Shown piece by piece: positions 55,294-62,877 of a stretch of DNA of 64,000 nucleotides. Source of the stretch: Novosphingobium olei. Lineage in GTDB: Bacteria > Pseudomonadota > Alphaproteobacteria > Sphingomonadales > Sphingomonadaceae. The stretch is taken from contig NZ_JABBGM010000004.1 of NCBI RefSeq assembly GCF_012927405.1, positions 1 to 64,000 of the forward strand, written 5' to 3'. Both the position numbers and the translations under genes were made by a program. How positions within the stretch are numbered: the first letter of the stretch is position 1; the number at the start of each line of letters is the position of its first letter. The notes under the pieces are model-generated. The model saw only the letters and a program-made list of their open reading frames with translations, was not told the origin of the DNA and made no database searches.

Positions 55294-56894
55294 GCAGCGC
55301 CGCCCTTCCCGCTGACGCGGTGCCGGCCGGCAGCGCGCCGCGCCCCTCCCCGGCGCAATCGCAGAAGGCCGATCTGTCGGCCTGGCTGGCGGTGTTTGCC
55401 GGCGCGATCGGCGCGCTGATGGCGACGCTCGACATCTCGATCGTCAATTCATCGCTTCCGACCATTCAGGGCGAAATCGGCGCTTCGTCTACCGAGGGAA
55501 CGTGGATCGCCACGTCGTACCTCGTTGCCGAGATCGTGATCATTCCGCTGACCGGGTGGCTGGAGCGGGTCTTCGGCCTGCGCCGCTTCCTGCTGATCGC
55601 CGCGCTGCTGTTTACCGCGTTCTCGATCCTGTGCGGCCTGTCTACGTCGCTGACGCAGATGATCATCGGGCGTGTGGGCCAGGGTTTTACCGGCGGCGCG
55701 ATGATCCCGACCGGCATGACGATCATCGCCACGCGCCTGCCGCGCCACCAGCAACCGGTGGGAACGGCGATGTTCGGCTCGACGCTGATTCTGGGACCCG
55801 TCCTTGGGCCGCTTGCCGGTGGCTGGCTGACCGAGAACCTGTCCTGGCACTATGCCTTCTTCATCAACGTGCCGATCTGCATCATCCTCATGGTATTCCT
55901 GCTGGTCGGCCTGAAGGGGGCCAAGGCGCGGCTCGATGAGCTTTGGAGCGCGGACTGGCTCGGCATTGCCGGGATGGCGCTGGGGCTCGGCGGGCTGACT
56001 GTAGTCCTGGAGGAAGGCAATCGCGAGCAGTGGTTCCAGTCGACCCTGATCTGGCAGCTGACGGCGGTGACGGTCGTGGGCTTCATCCTGATCGGCGTTG
56101 GCCAACTGACCGCCAGGCGGCCGGTGGTCAAACTTGCGCTGCTGCGCAACCGGGCCTTTGCCTCGGTCTTCGTGCTCGGCCTGCTGATCGGTGCGGTGCT
56201 TTACGGCACAAGCTACGTGATCCCGCAGTTCCTTGCGGCAGTTGCCGGCTACAACGCGCTGCAATCCGGGCAGATCGTGTTCCTGTCCGGCATTCCCGCC
56301 GCGATGATGATGCCGCTGTTCCCCCTGCTGATCACCCGGATAGACCTGCGCGTCGCGGTGGGCATGGGCATGCTGATCATGGCGACGTCGTGCTACCTCG
56401 ACACGACCTTGACCCTGACGTCCGACGGGTCGGACTTCGTCGTCTCCCAGCTGATGCGCGGGCTGGGACAGGCGCTGTGCATGCTGTTCCTGAACCAGGC
56501 TGCGCTGGCCAGCGTGGATGCGGACGATGCGGGTGATGCGTCGGGGTTGTTCAACGCCGCCCGCAACCTCGGCGGGTCGATCAGCCTTGCGCTGCTGGCA
56601 ACGCTGCAGGAACGCCGGCTCGACTTCCACCACTGGACGCTCAACGCGTCGCTTGGCAGCAACGACCCCTCGGTCCAGGATTGGGTCAGCAGCCAGGCGA
56701 TGAGCGCGGGTGGCGGCCCCGAAGGCCTCGCCACCGCGATCCGATCGATCGACGGCACGGTGCTGCAGCAGGCGCTGGTCATGGCGTTCAGCGACGAGTT
56801 CATCGCGCTCGTGGTGGCGATTGCGGTGGTTCTGCCGCTTGTCTTTCTTCTCCGGCCCCTTCCCAAGGGCCGCTTCAAAATGGCGATGCACTGA
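55290..56894 (+). CDS. EmrB-type MFS drug efflux pump (DHA2, 14 segments)
   Basis: The 534-residue product is a DHA2-family major facilitator, exporting drugs with proton uptake. About 14 membrane helices are visible. Family motifs are LMATLDISIVNSSLPTIQ (motif D1-like), WIATSYLVAEIVIIPLTGWL, GRVGQGFTGGAMIPTG and GSTLILGPVLGPLAGGWL (motif C-like). The GTG start overlaps the EmrA stop (GTGA), and its stop overlaps the next ATG. Substrates are not predictable; relatives export uncouplers, bile acids and phenolics. Confidence 0.94.
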   Translation: MSSAALPADAVPAGSAPRPSPAQSQKADLSAWLAVFAGAIGALMATLDISIVNSSLPTIQGEIGASSTEGTWIATSYLVAEIVIIPLTGWLERVFGLRRFLLIAALLFTAFSILCGLSTSLTQMIIGRVGQGFTGGAMIPTGMTIIATRLPRHQQPVGTAMFGSTLILGPVLGPLAGGWLTENLSWHYAFFINVPICIILMVFLLVGLKGAKARLDELWSADWLGIAGMALGLGGLTVVLEEGNREQWFQSTLIWQLTAVTVVGFILIGVGQLTARRPVVKLALLRNRAFASVFVLGLLIGAVLYGTSYVIPQFLAAVAGYNALQSGQIVFLSGIPAAMMMPLFPLLITRIDLRVAVGMGMLIMATSCYLDTTLTLTSDGSDFVVSQLMRGLGQALCMLFLNQAALASVDADDAGDASGLFNAARNLGGSISLALLATLQERRLDFHHWTLNASLGSNDPSVQDWVSSQAMSAGGGPEGLATAIRSIDGTVLQQALVMAFSDEFIALVVAIAVVLPLVFLLRPLPKGRFKMAMH

Positions 56895-58504
56895 TGCGAC
56901 GCACGACACTTCTTTCCATTGCCCCTGCCCTTTGCGCGGGGCTGCTGCTCTCCGCCTGCACCGTGGGGCCTGATTACAAGGGCCCGCCGCAAGTCGCCGC
57001 CAACGCCGCGGCCCGCGGCAGCTTCGTCCGGGCGGGCGATGCCGTGCGCCCAGACGCCCCGGCCGCAACATGGTGGACCGCGCTAAACGATCCGGTTCTC
57101 GACCAGCTGATCGCGGATGCGCTTGCCGGCTCGCCCGATATCGCCGTTGCCAACGCGCGCATCGCGCAGGCTCGTGCCGGCCTTGCCGCCAACAAGACCG
57201 CCGTTCTGCCGACTTTCAACGTTTCGGCCGCCACGCCTTACGTCAACGTACCGGGCGGCCTGCTCAGCAGCGATGGCCAGTCGGGCGGGCGCGATTCTTT
57301 CACGGTGTATAACGTCGGCTTCGACGCTTCGTGGGAGATCGACCTGTTTGGCGGCACCCGGCGCAAGATCGAGGCTGCTTCTGCGCGGTCGCAGGCTGCC
57401 GAAGCGAGCCTCGCCGATGCGCAGGTTACCCTCTCGGCCGAAGTGGCGCGGACGTATGTCGGCTTGCGCACGCGGCAGCAGGCGCTGATCGTGCTCGACC
57501 GGCAGGCGCAAATCGACGATGCGCTGGTTTCGCTGGCGGGACAACGGCTGAGCAGCGGGACCGCGCCAGAGCAGCCGCTCGACCAGTTGCGCGCACAAAG
57601 GGCACAGACCGAAGCTGACCGTGCCAAGGCACGGGCAGAAACGACCGTCCTGATTGATCAGCTGGCCGTCCTGACGGGGCGTGAGCCCGGCTCGCTCGAC
57701 GCACAGCTCGCCACCGCCGCCCCGATCCCCCTCCCCCCGGCCGAAGTGGCAATCGGCGATCCCTCGCTGCTTCTGCGCAGCCGGCCCGACATCCGCGCCG
57801 CCGAGCGCCAGCTTGCCGCTGCGAATGCCGATGTCGGCGTGCAGATCGCCAACCGTTTCCCGAAGCTCTCGATCCTCGGCCTCATCGGTCTTGGTGGCCA
57901 GGACATCGGCGACGTGCTCGATCCGTCGAAGGTTATCGGCCTCGCCCTGCCGCAGCTGAAGTGGAGCCTGTTCGACGGTGGCCGCACCGAAGCGCAGATT
58001 CGCAATGCCAAGGGCGCCTATGCCGAAGCGGAAGCCAACTATCGCGCGGCGGTGCTGCGGGGCCTGCAGGATGCCGAAGGCTCGCTCACGCGGTTCGGGG
58101 GGCAGCGCACCGCCTATGCCCAGAGCGTGATCGCGCAGCAGCAGGCCGAACGCGCCGCGACGTTGCAGGGCCAGCGTTTCCGCGGGGGTACGGTCGGGCG
58201 CAGCGATGCGCTTTCGGCCGAGCGCACGGCGCTGCAGAGCGCACTTGGCGCGGCGACTGCACGGGGCGATCTGACAAACAGCTTCATAGCGGTAGAAAAG
58301 TCGCTCGGACTGGGCTGGACCAGCGGCTCAAAACGCGCCAGTGTCGTTGCCGCAGGGAGCGAAAATGAACCTTCAGCGTCTCGTTGTTCTATCTTTTCAT
58401 CGGATCATTTCCGTAGCAGTCTCATTTCCACTCAGAACGCCGCAAAGGCGAATGAACGGGAAGAGAGATGGACTGGTTTTCGGACATGGGTCGTCGCTTG
58501 TTGA
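56894..58504 (+). CDS. NodT-family outer-membrane efflux lipoprotein with an odd C-terminal tail
   Basis: The 536-residue product is an outer-membrane factor (TolC/NodT type) forming the exit duct of the efflux pump. It has a lipoprotein signal (LLLSACT, lipid on Cys22), GPDYKGPP, two long coiled-coil repeats and strands (SFDASWEIDLFGGTRR-type: NVGFDASWEIDLFGGTRRK). The usual C terminus is at LGLGW (codons near 58305-58319). Here the frame continues about 60 residues, Ser-rich and unlike the family, to 58504. This points to loss of the normal stop or a frame change. The ATG overlaps the MFS stop. Confidence 0.9.
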   Translation: MRRTTLLSIAPALCAGLLLSACTVGPDYKGPPQVAANAAARGSFVRAGDAVRPDAPAATWWTALNDPVLDQLIADALAGSPDIAVANARIAQARAGLAANKTAVLPTFNVSAATPYVNVPGGLLSSDGQSGGRDSFTVYNVGFDASWEIDLFGGTRRKIEAASARSQAAEASLADAQVTLSAEVARTYVGLRTRQQALIVLDRQAQIDDALVSLAGQRLSSGTAPEQPLDQLRAQRAQTEADRAKARAETTVLIDQLAVLTGREPGSLDAQLATAAPIPLPPAEVAIGDPSLLLRSRPDIRAAERQLAAANADVGVQIANRFPKLSILGLIGLGGQDIGDVLDPSKVIGLALPQLKWSLFDGGRTEAQIRNAKGAYAEAEANYRAAVLRGLQDAEGSLTRFGGQRTAYAQSVIAQQQAERAATLQGQRFRGGTVGRSDALSAERTALQSALGAATARGDLTNSFIAVEKSLGLGWTSGSKRASVVAAGSENEPSASRCSIFSSDHFRSSLISTQNAAKANEREERWTGFRTWVVAC

Positions 58505-58656
58505 AGGCTTACACCGATGGGCTCACCATGAGCTGCCCGGTGTACCGGATTGTATGCGAGGACGAGACAAAGGCAGCAGCTTCGCCCTGTCATATCGACA
58601 TGCGTCAGCATGACGTCGAAGTCTTCCTCCAACAAAGCGTCACTGTCCGCCACTGA
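58468..58656 (+). CDS. Possible 62-residue protein between the efflux genes and tetR
   Basis: An ATG preceded by GGAAGAGAG opens a frame starting MDWFSDMGRRLLKAYTDG and containing two Cys (SCPVYRIVC, PCHID gives a third). It overlaps the odd tail of the outer-membrane gene by 37 bases and the start of tetR by 47. The amino acid mix is protein-like, and the ribosome-binding site is better than that of tetR. No family recognised. It may be real, or chance. Confidence 0.33.
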   Translation: MDWFSDMGRRLLKAYTDGLTMSCPVYRIVCEDETKAAASPCHIDMRQHDVEVFLQQSVTVRH

Positions 58657-59329
58657 TGAGCCCGCCGTACTGGACGGCACCCATGGCGATTGCGGCAATG
58701 ATTGCCTGAACCCCCGGAGGGGCAGGCCTTCCGTTGCCGAAGCCAGGTTGCTGTTTGACCGCATCCTGGAGGCGAGCTGGCAGGTACTGCTTGCGAACGG
58801 GTTCGAGAACTTCACGTTCGATCGGGTGGCCCGCCATGCCCGCATAGGCAAGGCGACGATCTATTCGCGTTTTGCCGGCAAGACCGACTTGATGCGCGCA
58901 CTGCTTACCTGGCGGGTGGAGCGGCAGCGAAGCCAGATCATGGCTGAAAGCAGCGCAATGGAGCCGGTCGAGGCTTTCACCTTCCGTGCGCAACGCGTGC
59001 TTGAAGTCCTCTTCTCGCCCGACGGAATGTTGCTGGAGCGCCTGATCGACTGGGTCGATCTGGAAGCTGGCGCCGGGAACGCTCGCGGCGAAGTCTACCG
59101 CAGCGCCTTGCAATCCATCGCCCAGGAATTTGCCGAGTTGAACGAAGCTGGCCGCGCTTCTGTGCCGAATGTCGATCTGGCCGCGCGCTTCTGGCTGGAA
59201 GGTCTGCTTGGCCATGCGCGCCTTGCCGCAAGCGAGGGTGCCGAAGGACTGAACGGAAGAGCGGAATGGGCACGCGAATACGCCCAGTTCTTTTTCCGTG
59301 GCATTGATGGGATGGTTAATCGTTCCTGA
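58610..59329 (+). CDS. TetR-family transcriptional regulator
   Basis: The 239-residue product has the TetR helix-turn-helix FTFDRVARHARIGKATIYSRFAGKTDLMRALL (key part RIGKATIYSRF) at about residues 50-85. An AefR/TetR_C-like ligand domain follows. The first 35-40 residues are Ser/Asp-rich and unlike the family, so the true start may lie downstream; no strong ribosome-binding site marks 58610. Position at the end of the efflux operon and the palindrome before emrA suggest it represses that operon, probably released by a pump substrate (inference). Confidence 0.88.
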   Translation: MTSKSSSNKASLSATDEPAVLDGTHGDCGNDCLNPRRGRPSVAEARLLFDRILEASWQVLLANGFENFTFDRVARHARIGKATIYSRFAGKTDLMRALLTWRVERQRSQIMAESSAMEPVEAFTFRAQRVLEVLFSPDGMLLERLIDWVDLEAGAGNARGEVYRSALQSIAQEFAELNEAGRASVPNVDLAARFWLEGLLGHARLAASEGAEGLNGRAEWAREYAQFFFRGIDGMVNRS

Positions 59330-59333
59330 TCCG

Positions 59334-59355
59334 CCCCCGGTGGGCGAACCGGGGG
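59334..59355 (+). terminator. Hairpin after tetR
   Basis: CCCCCGGT (59334-59341) pairs with ACCGGGGG (59348-59355) around GGGCGA, starting five bases after the tetR stop. Only a mixed CGCTCTTC follows, so termination strength is uncertain. Confidence 0.5.
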
Positions 59356-59423
59356 ACGCTCTTCATCGCTTTCCCAGCATTTGACGGCAGAACCCTGCGC
59401 GACAGAAGTCAGCGTGGGGCGGA

Positions 59424-59960
59424 ATGAAAGGCGTCATCTTCAATTTGCTGGAAGAGGCGATTGTCGCGGAACATGGTGTCGCTGCCTGGGTCGACATCAT
59501 GGACCTTGCGGGCGCGCGCGGGACTTATTCGTCGCTCGGTTCCTATCCCGACGAGGAACTGTATGCCATCGTCGATCATGCCGCCGCGGGCCTTGCCCTG
59601 CCCGTTCCCGACGTGTTGCGATGGTTTGGCCAAGGCGCCATTCCCCGATTAGCGGAACGCTACCCCACGCTTTTCGCAAATCACCGCGGCAGTCGCTCGT
59701 TCATCACAAGCGTGAACGATGTGATCCACCTCGAAGTCCGCAAGCTCTACGCAGGCGCTGCTTGTCCACACTTCCATTTCTACGATCTGGCGGATGGTCG
59801 ATTGGCGATGGCTTACCAATCGCGCCGGCAGCTCTGTCACCTTGCTCACGGCTTTGTCCTGGGCACGGCTGCCTTTTTCGGTGATGCGATCGACGTCGAA
59901 CATCTCGCCTGCACCAGCAAGGGCGACGCCCTTTGCCGTCTGGCGCTGGATTGGCAATGA
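59424..59960 (+). CDS. H-NOX heme-nitric oxide sensor
   Basis: H-NOX proteins bind NO through a ferrous heme and control a partner enzyme. The 178-residue product matches the family along its length: MKGVIFNLLEEAI, proximal heme ligand His102 (NDVIHLEVRKLY), and the heme-carboxylate motif YxSxR as Tyr131-Ser133-Arg135 (AYQSRRQ). The distal-pocket Tyr140 of oxygen-binding members is replaced by Leu, which predicts an NO-selective sensor. Cys138, His160, Cys163 and Cys171 match the zinc/redox site described for proteobacterial H-NOX. Its stop overlaps the start of the GGDEF-EAL gene, its likely partner. Cytoplasmic. Confidence 0.94.
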   Translation: MKGVIFNLLEEAIVAEHGVAAWVDIMDLAGARGTYSSLGSYPDEELYAIVDHAAAGLALPVPDVLRWFGQGAIPRLAERYPTLFANHRGSRSFITSVNDVIHLEVRKLYAGAACPHFHFYDLADGRLAMAYQSRRQLCHLAHGFVLGTAAFFGDAIDVEHLACTSKGDALCRLALDWQ

Positions 59961-61972
59961 AGTACGAGAGAATCCCGCTTTCCGGCAAGACCGAGCCAAG
60001 GGGTACCGACCTTGTCGACAGGTTGGAGCGCCAACTCGAGCAGGAGAGGAAGGCCAGGCTAGAGGCCGAGGCGATCGCCGAGCGAGGTTTGCGCGAGCTC
60101 TACGAAAGCCAGGTACGGCTCGCGCTGCTCCAGCGGATCACCGACTTTGCCAACCAGTCAAACAGCTTTGCCGAAGTGCTCGACATGGCGCTCAAGGAAA
60201 TCTGCCTGCACATGGGTTGGGAGTTCGGCAACGGCATCCGTGTTTCAGACAATGGTCGCGTGGCGGCGGCGTGCGATACCTGGTTCGCATCCGAGCCAGA
60301 TCGCCTATTTCCGTTCGTTGAGGCTTCGCGGGCCATCCGGGTGGGGGTCGGCGATTGTCTGCCAGGACGCGTCCTGCGCGATCATCATCCGCACTGGATT
60401 GATGAAATAGCCGCCGAGGACTGGCTTGCCCGGCGGCCGCAAGCCGTTGAGGCAAAGCTGCTGTCGGCTTGCGCCTTCCCGATCAGCATCGGCGACGAGC
60501 TGGTGGCGGTGATCGAGTTCTTCTCGTCCAAGCCAATGATCGACAAGGATGCGATCCTGCTGACCATCACCCAGTCGGCAACGCAGCTCGGCCGCGTGAT
60601 CGAGCGGGAAAGGGCCCGGGCGACCCTGCTGCACGATGCGCTGCACGATGCGATGACAGGATTGCCCAACCGGGTCCTGCTGGACGAACGGTGCCGATCG
60701 GCCTTCCAGCGCCTGTCCACGGGGACGGCCCGGCTGGCAATCATGGTCATCGATCTCGACGGCTTCAAGGCGATCAACGACAAGTACGGCCACCACGCAG
60801 GCGACGCGCTTCTGGTCGACGTGACAGGACGGTTTCAGGCGGCGATCAACGCCTTCCAGCAATCCCACTTGCAGGCAGGACATGCCACGCTCGCCCGCGT
60901 GGGCGGTGATGAGTTCGTCATCTTGCTGGATTCGATCAAGGACGGATCTGTAGCGGAAAAACTGGCAACCTTGTTGCACGACGTTCTGCGCCCGCCCACG
61001 CAGGTCGACAACGATCAGGTGACGGCAGGAGCATCGATCGGGATTGCCCTGTCCGGCCCGGAATACGACGACGTCGAACAGATCCGCCGCGATGCCGACC
61101 TTGCTATGTACGAGGCGAAGGCGTCGGGATCGGGCCATACTGTCACGTTCACCGATGCCCTCGGCACCGAGGCGCGCAACCGCATGGCGTTGGAGCGCGA
61201 GCTGCGCGAGGCAATCCGCGACAAGCAGTTCCTGCTGTTCTACCAGCCCATCTTCGCGCTGACCGAAGATCAGCGGCTTATGGGCTATGAAGCGCTGATC
61301 CGCTGGCAGCACCCGACGCGCGGGCTGCTTGATCCGGGTGCGTTCATCGACGCCGCCGAACAGAGCGGCCTGATCGTGTTCATCGGTGATTGGGTCCTGC
61401 GGCAAGGGTGCACCGCCCTCGCCTCGCTGCACAAGCGGATGGTAAATAAGACGCCCGGCTGCGAATTGCCCTTCGTTTCGATCAACATCGCGCCGCAGCA
61501 GTTCCTGCAGCCAAGCTTTGCCCAGCAGGTTCAGCGCGTGCTGATCGAAACCGGAGTTCCGTCGGATTGCCTGAGGCTTGAAGTAACCGAGGGTGTCGCG
61601 ATCATCGATGCAGACCGGACGCGTCAGGTGCTCGAGGAAATTCGCGCCTGGGGGGTCAGGACCAGCCTCGATGATTTTGGCACGGGGTATTCCTCGCTCA
61701 GCTATCTGCAGAACCTGCCGTTCGACACGCTCAAGATCGACCGATCCTTCGTGGCCTCGATCGAAGATCCCAAAAGCCGCAACATCATCCGCGCCATCCT
61801 CGACCTTGCCAACAACCTCAACCTTTCCGTCGTGGCCGAAGGGATCGAATCCCCGGAACAGGGGCGTGTGCTGGTGGAGATGGGCTGCGAATTCGGCCAA
61901 GGCTTCCATCTTGGCGTGCCGCTTGATGAAAAGTCGGCCTTCGCGCTGATCGACCAACGACGTGCGGCCTAG
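59957..61972 (+). CDS. GAF-GGDEF-EAL cyclic di-GMP enzyme, H-NOX partner
   Basis: This enzyme may make and/or break cyclic di-GMP, which controls attachment and motility. The 671-residue product has an N-terminal coiled coil (residues 18-55) and a GAF domain (about 55-215). Its GGDEF domain has an intact GGDEF at 316-320, DLDGFKAINDKYGHHAGD and no RxxD inhibitory site before it. Its EAL domain starts at YEALIRWQHP (Glu445-Ala-Leu), with SINIAPQQF, LEVTEGV, DDFGTGYSSL and VAEGIES. Both catalytic sets look intact. The ATG overlaps the H-NOX TGA, matching the H-NOX/diguanylate cyclase pairs of Shewanella and Legionella. H-NOX with NO probably shifts the balance towards breakdown (inference). Confidence 0.93.
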   Translation: MKYERIPLSGKTEPRGTDLVDRLERQLEQERKARLEAEAIAERGLRELYESQVRLALLQRITDFANQSNSFAEVLDMALKEICLHMGWEFGNGIRVSDNGRVAAACDTWFASEPDRLFPFVEASRAIRVGVGDCLPGRVLRDHHPHWIDEIAAEDWLARRPQAVEAKLLSACAFPISIGDELVAVIEFFSSKPMIDKDAILLTITQSATQLGRVIERERARATLLHDALHDAMTGLPNRVLLDERCRSAFQRLSTGTARLAIMVIDLDGFKAINDKYGHHAGDALLVDVTGRFQAAINAFQQSHLQAGHATLARVGGDEFVILLDSIKDGSVAEKLATLLHDVLRPPTQVDNDQVTAGASIGIALSGPEYDDVEQIRRDADLAMYEAKASGSGHTVTFTDALGTEARNRMALERELREAIRDKQFLLFYQPIFALTEDQRLMGYEALIRWQHPTRGLLDPGAFIDAAEQSGLIVFIGDWVLRQGCTALASLHKRMVNKTPGCELPFVSINIAPQQFLQPSFAQQVQRVLIETGVPSDCLRLEVTEGVAIIDADRTRQVLEEIRAWGVRTSLDDFGTGYSSLSYLQNLPFDTLKIDRSFVASIEDPKSRNIIRAILDLANNLNLSVVAEGIESPEQGRVLVEMGCEFGQGFHLGVPLDEKSAFALIDQRRAA

Positions 61973-62043
61973 GCGAACGTCACTTCTGCAAGGTCGGTAA
62001 AATGTCTATCTGCGTCACAACGGCAGATGGGGATTTGGAAGAG

Positions 62044-62874
62044 ATGGCAAACAGTCCTTGGCAACACGCGCGAAACCAGTCGGTCGCGGACGATGTCGAT
62101 TTCGAGATCAAGGGGCAGGAACTCCAGTTCGTCGAGATCGAGCTGGACCCGGGCGAAAGTGCCGTCGCCGAAGCCGGCGCCTTCGTGTGGAAGGACGCCA
62201 GCATCGACATGACCACCGTGTTCGGCGATGGGAGCTCTGCAGGGGACGGTTCGTTCATGGGCAAGCTGCTCGGCGCGGGCAAGCGGCTGGTAACCGGGGA
62301 AAGCCTGTTCACCACGGTGTTCACCCATCGCGGGACAGGCAAGGCGCGGGTTGCCTTTGCATCGCCAACGCCAGGCACCATCCTGCCGATCAAGCTATGC
62401 GAGGTGGGCGGAACGCTGATCTGCCAGAAGGACAGCTTCCTGGCCGCAGCCCGCGGCGTATCGATTGGAATCGCTTTCCAGCGCAAAGTGATGACCGGCC
62501 TGTTCGGCGGTGAAGGCTTCATCATGCAGAAGCTGGACGGCGATGGCTGGGTCTTCGTGCAAATGGGCGGGACGCTGGTCGAACGGAATCTGGCTCCTGG
62601 CGAAGAACTCCACGTCGATACCGGCTGCCTTGCCGCCTATACCCCGTCGGTCACCTTCGACCTTGTCACCGCAGGTGGGGTGAAGAGCGTGCTGTTCGGT
62701 GGCGAAGGGCTGTTCTTTGCTCGCCTGACCGGCCCCGGCAAGGTGTGGATCCAGTCGCTTCCCTTCGCCCGGCTCGCAGGTCGGATGGCGGCGGCGGCAC
62801 GCGGCGGCGGGCAGAACCGGGGCGAAGGATCGATGCTGGGCTCGCTGGGCGATTTCATCGAAGGCAACAACTGA
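62044..62874 (+). CDS. AIM24/TIGR00266 family protein
   Basis: The 276-residue product matches the AIM24/TIGR00266 family of beta-rich proteins with no firmly assigned role: DFEIKGQELQFVEIELDPGESAVAEAGAFVWKD (part FEIKGQELQFVEIEL), KRLVTGESLFTTVFTH, FLAAARGVSIGIAFQRK and FGGEGFIMQKLDGDGWVFVQ. An Ala/Gly-rich tail ends the chain. I prefer the ATG at 62044, close to the family start; the frame opens at 62002. It is 71 bases after the GGDEF-EAL gene on the same strand; whether it shares the transcript is not clear. Confidence 0.88.
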   Translation: MANSPWQHARNQSVADDVDFEIKGQELQFVEIELDPGESAVAEAGAFVWKDASIDMTTVFGDGSSAGDGSFMGKLLGAGKRLVTGESLFTTVFTHRGTGKARVAFASPTPGTILPIKLCEVGGTLICQKDSFLAAARGVSIGIAFQRKVMTGLFGGEGFIMQKLDGDGWVFVQMGGTLVERNLAPGEELHVDTGCLAAYTPSVTFDLVTAGGVKSVLFGGEGLFFARLTGPGKVWIQSLPFARLAGRMAAAARGGGQNRGEGSMLGSLGDFIEGNN

Positions 62875-62877
62875 GGG

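Noticed and set aside
58341..58613. A 90-codon frame starting near MNLQRLVVLSF, with AGGGAG before an ATG at 58364
   Set aside because: It overlaps the outer-membrane gene tail and the small candidate frame, and its translation looks like noise; the ribosome-binding site alone is not enough.
60305..61957. A 550-codon open frame opposite the GGDEF-EAL gene
   Set aside because: Antisense shadow; all catalytic motifs are on the plus strand.
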